DNA of 64,000 nt from Phycisphaerae bacterium RAS1 (GTDB lineage Bacteria > Planctomycetota > Phycisphaerae > UBA1845 > Fen-1342): contig SMLU01000001.1 of assembly GCA_007859745.1 (NCBI GenBank), positions 2,666,001 through 2,730,000 of the forward strand, read 5' to 3'. A model generated the notes under the pieces. That model was not told the DNA's origin. It saw only the letters and a list, made by a program, of their open reading frames with translations, and did no database searches. Of the stretch, positions 6,072 to 15,661 are shown in pieces (position 1 is the stretch's first letter; every line of letters begins with the position of its first letter). Made by a program: the position numbers and the translations under genes.

Positions 6072-8261
6072 TTACCCGCCGATGAGCAGGTTCGTCATCG
6101 GGTTGATGTCCAGCACGTTGACATCGCCGTCGCCGTTGATGTCGCCGTTGTCGATCGAGCAGTCGGGGAACTGGGCCGCGTAGCCGGCGGGATCGATGAT
6201 CGCCAGCACGAAGGGGTTGATGTCCAGCACGTTCGCCGCGCCGTCGCAATTCATGTCGCCGAGCACCTGGGTGTACTCGTAGGCGCCGATATCCACGATC
6301 GGGGCCGTGCCGCTGCCGGTGTCGGGCGTGGCGAGGTCGTCGACGCGGCGCGGGTGGCCGGCCAAGTCCAGCGGGGTCGGCTCGCCGGTGTCGCCGTCGC
6401 CGTCCACGTCTCCGTGGTCCTGCGGGATGCTGTTGTTGCTGCCGCTGTCGATGCAGGGCGAGCCGAAGGAAAGCCGCAGGTCGTCGTCATCGTCGCCCAG
6501 GAAGTTGTTCGGGCCGTTGGGATCGATGAACTCAGGGTCGGCGCCGAAGTTGCCTGTGCCGCCCAGCGCGCCGCTCCAGCCCTGTACGTCGCAGTTGAAG
6601 ACCGAGAGGAGGGTGCCGTCGCCGCTGCTGAGCTTGCCCATCTGCTCGGTTTCGACGCTGGTCGATGCGTTCGTGTCGGTGTTGCCCCAGGCGATCAGGT
6701 TTCGCAGGTAGACCAGCGAGCCGGAGTAACTGGCGATGCCGCCGGTGTTGGTCGCCGTGTTGCCGTAGACGGTGCAGTTGTAGCCGAAAAGGAAGGTCGT
6801 GTCGTTCGGATCGCCCCAGCAGAAGACTGCGCCGCCGTAAAACCCGTTGCTGCTGTTGGCGCTGAACACGGTGTTCATCATCGTGACGGAGCCGCCGAAG
6901 CAGTACAGGCCGCCGCCGCCGGTCGCGCCGCTGTTGCGCTGGAAGACCGAGTTATAGAGGAATACGCTGCCGCCGCGGTTGTCCATGCCGCCGCCGCGAT
7001 CGGCGTCGCAGTAGCGGAAGCGGCAATTGACGACCGTCGCCGCGCAGCCGTCCGCAACGTGCAGGCCGCCGCCGACGCTGTCGGCGTCGTTGTTGTAGAA
7101 GTAGCAGTTCTCGAACCGCGGCCAGCCGCCGACGTCGACGGTGGCGCCGGCGCCCCAGTAGCCGAGGTTGCTGAAGATGGTGCAGTCGCGGATCACGATG
7201 TCAGAGTCGCGGATGTACAGCCCGCCGCCGGTGTAGTCCCAACCGTTGAAACTGTCGGCGTTGCCGCCGGTGATGCTGAAGCCGTCCAGCAGCGTGTTGC
7301 CGTCGCAGCCCCAGGCAGTGACGACGTGATAGCAGTTGTCGGCCGTGCCTGGCTGATCGATCGAGCCGCTGAGATAGGTGAAATTGGCGGCCGGGTTTCG
7401 CTGCCCGAGCATCGTCTCGGTTCCGCTGAACCCGCCGTAAATCTTCACGCCGCTGGGGACGTTAAACGTGTCTGCGCGGACGGGGTCCGGATCGGGATAG
7501 TAGGTTCCCGCCGCGACCCAGATTTCGCTCACCGATCCGCCGAGGGACGTGGCGGCGGCGAAGGCGTCCTCCAGTCGCGGGAAGGCGTTGGTCCAGTCGA
7601 GTCCCGTCGCCGCGCCCGCCGCGTTGCTCTTGACGTAAAGCCGCTCGGGCAGCTTTTCGACCTGAATGCCGTTGACATAGCCGCGGCCGTTGACGGCGGT
7701 GCCGTTGCTCACCGTGATGAAGACGCTGTCGTTGGAGTCGATCTGCATGATGTGCTTGCAGTGAGACACCGGGGTGAAGAGCGCGTTTCCGTTTCGCCCG
7801 CCGCCGACGTTGTAGGTCGTGCCGGCCACTGTCACTCTTGCGAAAGTCGTGGCGTCGCCCGGATCGTCGGCATAAACCCAGATGCGGTACCAGCCGGCCT
7901 GCAGGTGGTCGATGTCGAAGGTCATGCTGAGGTTGCTGCCGACGCTGGCGGTCTTCCAGCCGTCTTCCATCAGCTTCTCGCAGTCGCCGGTGTCCATGCC
8001 GTTGAACTGCGAGACGACGACTTCGCCGCCGGTGGCGATCGTGGCGGAGGTATTCACGCCGCTCAGGTTTTTCAGCCCGACCAGCGTGTCCGGCAGCGCG
8101 AAAATGTCATTCCAGTGGCCCGGCTGCGCGGCTGCCGCGCCGTAGGCACTGCTCGGAGCGCCGCCTCCGGCGCCGCCGGCGGCGTTGATATCGATGTTGA
8201 TGGACTGACCGAAAGCGCTGCCGGCAAGCAGCGCGCCGCTAAGTAGCCCGAAGCGTTTCAT
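6072..8261 (-). CDS. Secreted parallel beta-helix protein with C-terminal dockerin-like repeats
   Basis: 729 residues from ATG 8261. A signal peptide (MKRFGLLSGALLAGSAFGQ) is followed by a region of about 200 residues resembling a carbohydrate-binding or secreted adhesin module. Then come about 330 residues of right-handed beta-helix repeats with many GGG(L/M/I)Y and 'CTIFSN', 'CYFYNN', 'CRFRYC' turns, as in polymorphic outer-membrane proteins and probable pectate-lyase folds. A Ca-type DVDGDGDTGEP loop precedes the end. The last 65 residues hold two EF-hand-like dockerin repeats, GDMNCDGAANVLDINPF and GDINGDGDVNVLDINPM. The same tail closes the sugar dehydrogenase at 12035-13732, suggesting shared attachment or sorting. 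A terminator follows. Confidence 0.88.
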   Translation of the reverse strand: MKRFGLLSGALLAGSAFGQSINIDINAAGGAGGGAPSSAYGAAAAQPGHWNDIFALPDTLVGLKNLSGVNTSATIATGGEVVVSQFNGMDTGDCEKLMEDGWKTASVGSNLSMTFDIDHLQAGWYRIWVYADDPGDATTFARVTVAGTTYNVGGGRNGNALFTPVSHCKHIMQIDSNDSVFITVSNGTAVNGRGYVNGIQVEKLPERLYVKSNAAGAATGLDWTNAFPRLEDAFAAATSLGGSVSEIWVAAGTYYPDPDPVRADTFNVPSGVKIYGGFSGTETMLGQRNPAANFTYLSGSIDQPGTADNCYHVVTAWGCDGNTLLDGFSITGGNADSFNGWDYTGGGLYIRDSDIVIRDCTIFSNLGYWGAGATVDVGGWPRFENCYFYNNDADSVGGGLHVADGCAATVVNCRFRYCDADRGGGMDNRGGSVFLYNSVFQRNSGATGGGGLYCFGGSVTMMNTVFSANSSNGFYGGAVFCWGDPNDTTFLFGYNCTVYGNTATNTGGIASYSGSLVYLRNLIAWGNTDTNASTSVETEQMGKLSSGDGTLLSVFNCDVQGWSGALGGTGNFGADPEFIDPNGPNNFLGDDDDDLRLSFGSPCIDSGSNNSIPQDHGDVDGDGDTGEPTPLDLAGHPRRVDDLATPDTGSGTAPIVDIGAYEYTQVLGDMNCDGAANVLDINPFVLAIIDPAGYAAQFPDCSIDNGDINGDGDVNVLDINPMTNLLIGG

Positions 8262-8542
8262 GCGTGTCTCCGCTGAGTGCGTGTAAGAGCAAGCGGTCAG
8301 GGGTTCATCCTGGCTTGGACCGCTCAACAGCATCAGCAGGAGCCCCCGGCGCAAACCTTGGAGAAACCGGCGGGAATCGCTAACTTTTGCCCGCCGCCTC
8401 CTGTCACACACAGCGACGGGAAAATATCCGGCCATTCGGACCGAATCCCCCGTTGAACAGCCGCAATCTCGATGAACCACCGCGCCGACGGGTGTGCGCC
8501 CGCCCGGCAACGGTTTTGCACACGAATTTCGGAGGCTCCGCC

Positions 8543-10825
8543 GTGACTCTCACCTTCATCATGAACCGCGTCGTGCTGGCGCTGGTCAGCCTGTTGGTCG
8601 GCCTGGCCGGCACTTCCTTCGCAACGGCTGAAACCGCTCGTGAAAAATTCTATCAGGCCTACTACGCACAGCGCGAAAAGGGCGACCTGACGCTCGCCGC
8701 CAAGCTCTACGGCGAAACGGTCGCCGCCAAGGACGCGGACGCAGCCCTGAAATCCGACGCGCAGGCCCGACTGGCGGCCTGCCGCGAAGACCTGGCCACC
8801 AGCGACTTCACCAAGCTGCTGCCCATGAATTGCCTGGCGTATGTCGAGCTGAACCGGCCCGGCGAGCAGGTCATCCGCCTGCTGGATCAGCTCGGGTTGC
8901 TGGCCAAGGCTGAGTCCATTGCGGCCGACGTCGCCGCCAAGGGCGGTCCGCAGATCGCCGTCCGGCCGGGACTGGTGCGCGAGCTGCTCGGCATTCGCGG
9001 CATTGCGGCGGCCGTGACCGGCTTCGACCCGACGAAACAGATGCCGACGGGCGTGCTGATCCTGCACCCCGGCGATCAGGAGATCGTCCGCGGGCTGATC
9101 GAAACCGCCCTGCCCGCGGCGGCGGCGCCGGCGGAACCGATCAAGGGCTGCCCAACGTTCAAGCTCGACGATCCGCCGGTGCTGGTGACGCTCTCCTCGC
9201 GACTGGTCATCGTAAGCATGCAAGCCAACGAGATCGCAGACGTGATCTCGCGCGCCCGCGGTGAGGAGGACGAATCGCTGGCGAGCAATCCGGCCCTGGC
9301 CGAGACGCTCAAGGGGCGACAGGACGCGCTGCTGTTCTTCTGCGTGAACGCCAAGCCGATCATGCCGCTGATCAACGGCGCACTGGCGGCGGCGGCCGGC
9401 GAGCAGCGCGAGCTGGCGATCGCCCAGGCGCTGCTCGATCTCAAGAGTTTCAATTCGATTGTCGGAAATGTCGGCGTCCGCGACGACGGACTGTATCTCG
9501 ACCTGGCGCTCCATCTGGAAAAGGGCCATCGCAACCTGGTCTACAACTTCCTGCGCATGCCGGCCCTCGACCGCGAGTCGCTCAAGAGCATCCCGGAAGG
9601 CGTCGCGGCGTTTTTCGCGATGTCGCTGAACGAGGCGGACTCACGCTTCAGCAGCGGCGGCAAGGGCGGCGGCGAGGCAAAAGCCGCCGGCGACGGCGCC
9701 CCCATTGTGAGCTTCCTCGACCTGGGGCGCGAGTTCTTCGCCAATATCGTCGGCGTCACCGCCTGCGTGCTTCCGCCGGACGGCGAGGCGACCAGGATCG
9801 ACGGCGAAATCATCCCCGACGCGGCCCTGATGATGACCGTGAACGATCCGGCCAAGTCGGCCGCGCTGTGGACCGAGCTGCTGGGCATCGCCAGCATCGC
9901 GTCCGGCGGCGGCGTCAGCTTCGACGGCGCCAGCGAGCAGATCGACGGGATGAACGTCCGCACCTACCGCATGCCCGAGGGTGTCGCCATCCACTACGCT
10001 TCGGCGGGCAACACGATTCTGATCACGCCCAGCAAATCGGCCATCACGCGCATCGCCACCGCCCGCAAGAGCGGAAAGTCCGTGGCCGGCGATCCGGCGT
10101 TTGCGGCGGCCATCAAGCAGATCCGCCCGGAGAATACGATCGCGGCGTTCGTGCACGTCGGCCGCTGCGCGCAGATCGGCCGGCAGTACATGGCCGACGA
10201 CGAGCTGCGCGAAGCGGAGCCGTTCATGAACGCCATGAGCGACACGGTCGGGTCGCTGCTGGTGGAGCACTCGGGCGAGGCCTTGCGGTTGACCATGGGC
10301 ATGAGCGGGTTGCCGAAACTCGGGGGAATCGTGGCAAAGCTGATACAGGAAAACCGTCACGACGACGACGGCGGCGACGGCGACGGCCCGCGGCATGCAG
10401 GTCGAAGTCCGCGCAAGGCCGCGCAATTGCAGCAGAGTTTTCTGCAGTCGGCGGCCGAGGCGCCGCCGCAGGAGATGGTGGAAGTCGCGAATCTGGGCGA
10501 CGAGCTCTTCGCGGTGATCCGCGATGACGCCAAGGCCCTGAACAACGTGGCGTGGGAGCTTCTGTCAGAAGACAAGTACGGCCGGCGCTGGAAGCAGCAC
10601 GCGCTTCGCTTCTCACTCCGATCGAACGAGCTGAGCAAGTTCAAGGACTGGCGCTATCTTGATACGCTGGCGCTGGCGTTCTTCCAGATGGGCGAAATCA
10701 ACGAGGCGATCGCCTACCAGAAAAAAGCCATGGAAGCCTGCAAGGGCGGCGATGAGCTCAACGGACTAAGGAAAACGCTGGCACATTTCGAAAGTTCTCA
10801 AAAGAGCGGCCGCGAGCGCGACTAA
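8543..10825 (+). CDS. Secreted TPR-containing protein of unknown function
   Basis: 760 residues from GTG 8543, chosen because GGAGG at 8531-8535 is correctly spaced and a signal peptide (VVLALVSLLVGLAGTSFATA) follows at once. The N-terminal 70 residues are helical repeats (YQAYYAQREKGDLTLAAKLYGE). The middle (about 90-600) is a long domain with the 'lpaD.laYv' type opening LLPMNCLAYVELNRPGEQV, seen in exported planctomycete proteins of unknown function. It contains a Gly-rich low-complexity insert and ends with a DDDGGDGDG stretch. The last 80 residues form a TPR-like array (LNNVAWELLS, YLDTLALAFFQMGEINEAI). The gene at 19375-20877 has a similar central theme. Envelope location inferred; role unknown. 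Confidence 0.82.
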   Translation: MTLTFIMNRVVLALVSLLVGLAGTSFATAETAREKFYQAYYAQREKGDLTLAAKLYGETVAAKDADAALKSDAQARLAACREDLATSDFTKLLPMNCLAYVELNRPGEQVIRLLDQLGLLAKAESIAADVAAKGGPQIAVRPGLVRELLGIRGIAAAVTGFDPTKQMPTGVLILHPGDQEIVRGLIETALPAAAAPAEPIKGCPTFKLDDPPVLVTLSSRLVIVSMQANEIADVISRARGEEDESLASNPALAETLKGRQDALLFFCVNAKPIMPLINGALAAAAGEQRELAIAQALLDLKSFNSIVGNVGVRDDGLYLDLALHLEKGHRNLVYNFLRMPALDRESLKSIPEGVAAFFAMSLNEADSRFSSGGKGGGEAKAAGDGAPIVSFLDLGREFFANIVGVTACVLPPDGEATRIDGEIIPDAALMMTVNDPAKSAALWTELLGIASIASGGGVSFDGASEQIDGMNVRTYRMPEGVAIHYASAGNTILITPSKSAITRIATARKSGKSVAGDPAFAAAIKQIRPENTIAAFVHVGRCAQIGRQYMADDELREAEPFMNAMSDTVGSLLVEHSGEALRLTMGMSGLPKLGGIVAKLIQENRHDDDGGDGDGPRHAGRSPRKAAQLQQSFLQSAAEAPPQEMVEVANLGDELFAVIRDDAKALNNVAWELLSEDKYGRRWKQHALRFSLRSNELSKFKDWRYLDTLALAFFQMGEINEAIAYQKKAMEACKGGDELNGLRKTLAHFESSQKSGRERD

Positions 10826-10840
10826 CGCGGGGATTTGCGT

Positions 10841-10863
10841 GGGACGGGCGTCTCGCCCGTCCC
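10841..10863. repeat. Family B hairpin between convergent genes
   Basis: A perfect 10-bp stem GGGACGGGCG / CGCCCGTCCC with loop TCT fills most of the 40 bases between the stop of the TPR gene and the stop of trpC. It lacks a T-run, so termination would have to work without one. The same unit occurs at 41641, 42645, 45572, 48256 and 57939. Confidence 0.85.
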
Positions 10864-10865
10864 CG

Positions 10866-11678
10866 CTACCTCAGCAACTCCTCGATCGTCCGTCGCGGAT
10901 CGTTGCTGCGCATCAGCGTCTCGCCGATCAGCAACCCGCATGCGCCCGCCGCGCTCAGGCGGCGCACGTCGTCGCGCGTTTTCACGCCGCTTTCGGAAAC
11001 GAACGGCCAATCGGCGGGGACCAGCGGCGCCAGCTGCTCCGTCGTCTCGAGACGCGTGACCTGCCGCCGCAGGTCGCGATTGTTGATCCCCAGCAGCACC
11101 CCCTCGCGCAGCGGCGGCGGAACGGCGGCGATGACCGCGTCGAGCGACGCGCGGTCATGGACTTCCAGCAGCACATCCAGCGCGAGTGAGCGGGCCAGCC
11201 GCAGCAGCTCGACCAGCCGGGCCCCGTCGAGCGCCTCGGCGATCAGCAGAATCGCATCGGCGCCGTGCGCGCGGGCCTCGTGCACCTGGTACGGGTCGAT
11301 GATGAAGTCTTTCCGCAGCACGGGCAGCGCGACCGCCCGCTTTACCTCGGCGATGGAGGCGAGCGATCCGTCAAAGTACTTCTCGTCCGTGAGCACGCTC
11401 AGCCCGGACGCTCCGCCAGCCGCATACGCGCGCGCCCGCGCGACCGGGTCGAAATCGGACTGAATTACGCCCACGGATGGGCTGGAGCGCTTGATCTCTG
11501 CGATCAGGCGCGGCCGGCCGGGGATCGCCGACGCGACGATCGCGTGGTAGAAGCCGCGCGGCGGCGCTGAGAACCCGGGCATCGCCTCAAGCCGGGCCGC
11601 AGGCAGGGTCGCCTTCGCACGTTCGATCTCGATTCTCTTGTGGGCCAGAATTTCCGCGAGGACGCCGTGCACCTTCAC
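10866..11678 (-). CDS. trpC: Indole-3-glycerol-phosphate synthase
   Basis: Converts carboxyphenylamino-deoxyribulose phosphate to indole-3-glycerol phosphate in tryptophan synthesis, in the cytosol. It is 270 residues, normal for the monofunctional enzyme. Motifs of the beta/alpha barrel are intact: AEIKRSSPSVGVI, VLTDEKYFDGS, LRKDFIIDPYQVHEARAHGADAILLI, LLEVHD, GINNRDL, FVSESGV and LLIGETLM. GTG 11678 is chosen because GGAG lies nine bases upstream; a longer reading to 11768 would translate a dispersed repeat (11710-11782). No other trp gene is adjacent, so the pathway genes are scattered. Confidence 0.96.
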   Translation of the reverse strand: MKVHGVLAEILAHKRIEIERAKATLPAARLEAMPGFSAPPRGFYHAIVASAIPGRPRLIAEIKRSSPSVGVIQSDFDPVARARAYAAGGASGLSVLTDEKYFDGSLASIAEVKRAVALPVLRKDFIIDPYQVHEARAHGADAILLIAEALDGARLVELLRLARSLALDVLLEVHDRASLDAVIAAVPPPLREGVLLGINNRDLRRQVTRLETTEQLAPLVPADWPFVSESGVKTRDDVRRLSAAGACGLLIGETLMRSNDPRRTIEELLR

Positions 11679-11709
11679 TCCATTCTCCGGCCGCCGCGAC
11701 CGCATCCGA

Positions 11710-11782
11710 TCCGAGCCGCGACCGTGAGGAAGCGGTTCTTGACGATCGAGCAGCAACCGCTCCCTCACGGTCGCGGCTCGGA
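11710..11782. repeat. Family P inverted repeat upstream of trpC
   Basis: The left arm TCCGAGCCGCGACCGTGAGG and right arm CCCTCACGGTCGCGGCTCGGA are reverse complements around a loop of about 30 bases containing AGCGGTTCTTGACG. It sits in the divergent gap between trpC and the sugar dehydrogenase. The rest of 11679-12034 shows no other clear feature. Confidence 0.85.
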
Positions 11783-12034
11783 TAAAGCCGGCCGTAGTGT
11801 GACAGAACCGCTCAGCTCATTCCATGGCTGGCACAGGGGTCTGTCGCGCCACGGGGACAGCGGTCATTCCGCCCGCAACTGCCCGGACCCCCGGCGCGGA
11901 ATTACGCAGTTATGCGGACGTGCAAACCCCGCCGCGTTTTCCGTTTGCTTCCACCGGCGGCCGCCCGGTAAACTGGTGCTGCGCTGCCGGAGCAGGGCCT
12001 TTTTCCCGTGAACACCTATTCCAGGAGTAGTTCC

Positions 12035-13732
12035 ATGCGAATGCACTCAGGACGCTTTTGCGCATTCGCGGCGATTCTCGCCGTGACACCGATCCTCGCC
12101 CCCGCCGGCGTCGGCATCCCCGAACTCGACACCGTCCGCGTCGCCAGCGGCCTGTCGCGTCCGCTCTATGTGACTGCGCCGGAGGGCGATTTCGCCCGCA
12201 TCTTCATTCTCGAGCAGTTCTCAGGAACGACCGGCCGCATCCGCATCCTGAACATCCCGGGAAACACGCTTAACGCGACGCCCTACCTCTCGATTTCGCC
12301 CGTATCGACCGGCAACGAGCAGGGCTTGCTGGGCATGGCGTTTCACCCGGACTTCCTCAACAACGGATACTTCTGGGTCGATTACACCAACTCGGCCGGA
12401 ACCACCGTCATCGCCCGCTACCAGGCCAACGCGCCCTACGCCACTTCGACCACTGCCAACGCCGCCAGCGCCACCACCGTTTTGACGATTGCCCAGCCCT
12501 TCACGAACCACAACGGCGGGTGGGTCGCCTTCGGCCCTGACGGTTACCTGTATATCGGAATGGGCGACGGCGGAAGCGCCAACGATCCGAACGGCAATGG
12601 GCAGAACATCAACGTCCTGCTCGGGAAGATGCTGCGCATCGACGTGGACGGCGCCGACAACATCCCCGGCAACGACGATGACGACGGCGCCATCGGCATG
12701 ACCCTGCCGCCCTACACGAGTCCGTCCGACAATCCGTTCGCGGGCGTGATCGCCGGCATGGACCAGATCTGGTCGATCGGCCTGCGGAACCCCTGGCGAA
12801 ATTCCTTCGACCGCGCCACCGGCGACCTCTACATCGGTGACGTCGGCCAGAATGCCATCGAAGAAATCGACTTCCAGACCGGCGGAATGGCCGGCACGCC
12901 CGTCCGCAACTACGGCTGGCGCTGCATGGAAGGCACAAGCTGCACCGGCCTCACCGGCTGCACCTGCAACGCCGCCAACCTGACGCTCCCCATCTCGCAG
13001 TACAGCCACGCTGGCGGCCGCTGCTCGCTCACCGGCGGATACGTCTATCGCGGCTGCGCCATCCCTGAACTGAACGGCGTCTATTTCTTCGCCGACTACT
13101 GCACCGCCGAGATCTTCAGCTTCACCTACAGCGGCAGCGGCTCGGCGCCCGCCGCGACCAGCCGCACGGCCGAATTGGCCCCCGGCGGCGGCCTGGCGAT
13201 CAACACGATCACCTCCTTCGGCGAAGACGCGCTGGGCGAGATATACATTTGTGATCAGGGCGGTGAAGTGTTCAAGATCGTCTCGGCCGCGTCCGTCCTG
13301 ATCGACTGCAACGCCAACGGACAACAGGACGGCTGCGACATCGCCTCCGGCGCCTCGCTGGATACGAACGCCAACGGCATCCCGGACGAGTGCGAAGGGG
13401 CCTGCTGCCTTTCGGGCGGCGAGTGTTCCTTCGGCACGTCGACCGACTGCGGCACGGCGGGCGGCACGTACCAGGGCAACGGCACAAACTGCCTGACCGC
13501 GGAATGCGCCCCGCCCTGTCTGCTCTGCGGCGACACCAATTGTGACGGCGCCGTGGACATCCTCGACATCAACCCGTTCATTGCGGCCGTCGGCGACGCT
13601 TGTGCGACGCCGCTGCCCGGCGGCTGCGACTGCGTGTGCGCCGCCGACACGAACGGCGACGGGAACGTGGACATCCTGGATATCAACCCGTTCATCTCGG
13701 CCCTGGAAGGATCCCCCTGCCCAGCGCCGTAG
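12035..13732 (+). CDS. PQQ-dependent sugar (glucose/sorbosone-type) dehydrogenase with dockerin-like tail
   Basis: 565 residues from ATG 12035, behind AGGAG at 12023-12027. After a signal peptide, residues about 25-430 form the six-bladed propeller of soluble glucose/aldose dehydrogenases: LSRPLYVTAPEGD, GLLGMAFHPDF, NHNGG with the probable catalytic His about 159, FGPDGYLYIGMGDGG, GLRNPWRNSFDR, IGDVGQNAIEEID, and GGYVYRG...ADYC near the end. These enzymes oxidise sugars in the periplasm using PQQ. The C-terminal 130 residues carry Ca-loop repeats: DCNANGQQDGCDI, a Cys-rich stretch, then GDTNCDGAVDILDINPF and ADTNGDGNVDILDINPF, the same dockerin-like module as in the beta-helix protein. A terminator follows. 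Confidence 0.9.
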   Translation: MRMHSGRFCAFAAILAVTPILAPAGVGIPELDTVRVASGLSRPLYVTAPEGDFARIFILEQFSGTTGRIRILNIPGNTLNATPYLSISPVSTGNEQGLLGMAFHPDFLNNGYFWVDYTNSAGTTVIARYQANAPYATSTTANAASATTVLTIAQPFTNHNGGWVAFGPDGYLYIGMGDGGSANDPNGNGQNINVLLGKMLRIDVDGADNIPGNDDDDGAIGMTLPPYTSPSDNPFAGVIAGMDQIWSIGLRNPWRNSFDRATGDLYIGDVGQNAIEEIDFQTGGMAGTPVRNYGWRCMEGTSCTGLTGCTCNAANLTLPISQYSHAGGRCSLTGGYVYRGCAIPELNGVYFFADYCTAEIFSFTYSGSGSAPAATSRTAELAPGGGLAINTITSFGEDALGEIYICDQGGEVFKIVSAASVLIDCNANGQQDGCDIASGASLDTNANGIPDECEGACCLSGGECSFGTSTDCGTAGGTYQGNGTNCLTAECAPPCLLCGDTNCDGAVDILDINPFIAAVGDACATPLPGGCDCVCAADTNGDGNVDILDINPFISALEGSPCPAP

Positions 13733-13777
13733 AAACGGACGCGGCCGGTAGAACGGCTGATCGCTGAGTCCCCTGCG

Positions 13778-13814
13778 CCGCGCACGTCGAAGTCAAACGT
13801 GCGCGGTTTTTTTT
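13778..13814 (+). terminator. Rho-independent terminator of the sugar dehydrogenase gene
   Basis: Stem CCGCGCACGT (13778-13787) pairs perfectly with ACGTGCGCGG (13797-13806) and is followed by eight T residues, 46 bases after the stop codon. Confidence 0.93.
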
Positions 13815-13977
13815 CGCAAATGACCAAGCAGACGCTTCGTGGCGCGGATCGTCCGAAGCGCACGGACGCAGCGGCCCAGCTTGAAGCACCTGCCCGGCCG
13901 ATTTCAACTTGTGTTTGCCGCGCCATAATGTACGATTCTTTTCGGGAACGAGATTCGATTCGGCACCGGGAGCGCGC

Positions 13978-15438
13978 GTGTCCACCGATCCGCAGAAGTT
14001 CGACGACGCTGAAATCAAGCAGCAGTTGGAGGCGGCCCTGGGCGGGCTGTCGGCCGAGGACGTCAAGAAGCACATGTCCGGCCGCCACGGTCCGCGCCAT
14101 TCTGAAAGCAAGGGCCGCATCCGCGGGACCATCGTCAGCATCCGCGGCAGCGATGTCTTCGTCGATATCGGCGGCAAGAGCGAGGGCGTGCTGGCTTTGG
14201 ACGAATTCGAGCCGGACCAGCCGCCGGCGGCGGGGCAGGTGTTTGACCTGGTTCCGCACGGGTTCGACCGTGAGTCCGGGCTGATGCGCCTGTCGCTCAG
14301 CGAGGTGCGGCTGGACAGCGAGGGCGGACAGCTCCGAATCGGCGACGTCGTCAAAGCCAAGGTCACCGGAACCAACATCGGCGGCCTAGAGTTGCGCATT
14401 CACGGCGTGCGCGGCTTCATGCCGCTTTCGCAGGTCGATATCGTCCGACACGACGACACGGCTTCTTTCCTCAACCACTGGCTGGAATGCGAGGTTGTCG
14501 AAGCGGATCGGCGCGGCAAGAGCGTGGTGCTCAGCCGTCGCAAGCTGCTGGAGCGGCAGCGCGAGGCCGACCGCAGGGTGCTGAAAGAGCAGCTCGCCGA
14601 AGGGCAGACGCGCAAGGGCGTGGTGCGGCGGATCGCCGAGTACGGCGCGTTCGTCGACCTGGGCGGGATCGACGGGCTGCTGCACGTCAGCGACATGAGC
14701 TACAGCCGCGTCAACAACGCCAGCGAGATGGTGAAGGTGGGCGACGAGCTTGAAGTCCGCATCCTCAAGATCGACTGGGAGAAGGACCGCGTTTCGCTGG
14801 GGATGAAGCAGCTCGCGCCCGATCCGTGGACGCTCGTGACGGCCAATTTCTCGGTCGGCGCGACGGTGGACGGCAAGGTCACGAAGCTGATGGAATTCGG
14901 CGCCTTCGTCGAGCTTCAGCCGGGAGTAGAAGGGCTGATCCCGGTGAGCGAGATGAGCTGGACGCAGCGCGTGCGCCACCCGAAGGACATTCTGAACGTC
15001 GGCGATTCGGTGCGCGTCTCCGTGCTGGCGATCGACCCGGCCAAGCGCAAGCTCACGCTCAGCCTTAAGGCGCTCGGCGAGGATCCATGGAAAGACATCC
15101 AATCCCGCTTTCAGCCGGAGATGATGGTCGCCGGGGCGGTGACGCGGATCGTCGATTTCGGGGCGTTTGTTTCGCTGACCGACGGGGTCGAGGGCCTGGT
15201 GCACATCTCGCAACTTTCAGATCAGCACGTCCGCCGCGTCAGCGACGTGGTTGAGCCGGGCAAGGTCGTGCAGGTGCGCGTGCTGTCGGTCGACCCGGAG
15301 CAGCGGCGCATTTCACTGTCGATGAAGAGCGTCGCCGCAGCCGCCGCGCCGGTGGAAACGGCGGCCGGTATGGCGGCGCCGCCGCCACCGCCGAAGAAGA
15401 AGCGCGAGCGTCCGCTGCGCGGCGGATTGACCTGGTAG
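13978..15438 (+). CDS. rpsA: 30S ribosomal protein S1
   Basis: 486 residues from GTG 13978, with GGGAG just upstream. It binds mRNA and the 30S subunit to help initiation. Five S1 (OB-fold) repeats can be read: [21 protein letters not shown] (about 45), [25 protein letters not shown] (about 125), [20 protein letters not shown] (about 215), [21 protein letters not shown] (about 300) and [21 protein letters not shown] (about 387). E. coli S1 has six. The C-terminus is a Pro/Lys-rich tail ([12 protein letters not shown]). Not linked to cmk or ihfB as in enterobacteria. Confidence 0.93.
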   Translation: MSTDPQKFDDAEIKQQLEAALGGLSAEDVKKHMSGRHGPRHSESKGRIRGTIVSIRGSDVFVDIGGKSEGVLALDEFEPDQPPAAGQVFDLVPHGFDRESGLMRLSLSEVRLDSEGGQLRIGDVVKAKVTGTNIGGLELRIHGVRGFMPLSQVDIVRHDDTASFLNHWLECEVVEADRRGKSVVLSRRKLLERQREADRRVLKEQLAEGQTRKGVVRRIAEYGAFVDLGGIDGLLHVSDMSYSRVNNASEMVKVGDELEVRILKIDWEKDRVSLGMKQLAPDPWTLVTANFSVGATVDGKVTKLMEFGAFVELQPGVEGLIPVSEMSWTQRVRHPKDILNVGDSVRVSVLAIDPAKRKLTLSLKALGEDPWKDIQSRFQPEMMVAGAVTRIVDFGAFVSLTDGVEGLVHISQLSDQHVRRVSDVVEPGKVVQVRVLSVDPEQRRISLSMKSVAAAAAPVETAAGMAAPPPPPKKKRERPLRGGLTW

Positions 15439-15470
15439 CCGACACGGAACGCCGTCGGCCGGGCCGTTTT

Positions 15471-15569
15471 TCCGAACCCGCCGCGCCAAGCGGCGGGTTG
15501 ACGATCGCAAACACGCGACGCCGCACTGGCCGGGGAGGTCACCCCGCCGCTTGGCGCGGCGGGTTCGGA
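15471..15569. repeat. Family A paired hairpin element, copy A1 (99 bp)
   Basis: The outer arms TCCGAACCCGCCGC... and ...GCGGCGGGTTCGGA are inverted repeats of about 33 bases. Each arm is itself a hairpin: CCCGCCGC, 5-base loop GCCAA or TTGGC, GCGGCGGG. The central 40 bases are the reverse complement of the centres of A2-A4, so this copy lies in the opposite orientation. A family D half-site (GACCGGCCAGAGGCCGGTC) follows at 15572-15594. Confidence 0.92.
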
Positions 15570-15661
15570 CAGACCGGCCAGAGGCCGGTCCCCCAAACTG
15601 AGACACCGCCGACAGGCCCGCCGCGATTGACGCCCTCGCACCCGCGTGGTATTCCGTCCGC

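Noticed and set aside
5997-8246. 749-codon open frame on the plus strand opposite the beta-helix gene
   Set aside because: Antisense shadow created by GC-rich codons; low-complexity V/A/R/D composition, no Shine-Dalgarno or family match, while the minus strand has a clear signal peptide, domains and terminator.
10822-11059. Short frames with GRASRPS or GETPVP words at 10.8, 41.6, 42.6, 45.6, 48.3 and 58.0 kb
   Set aside because: Translations of family B hairpins.
11679-11768. Longer N-terminus for TrpC starting at 11768
   Set aside because: The extra 30 codons translate a dispersed repeat (family P), and GTG 11678 has a proper Shine-Dalgarno and matches the family's normal start.
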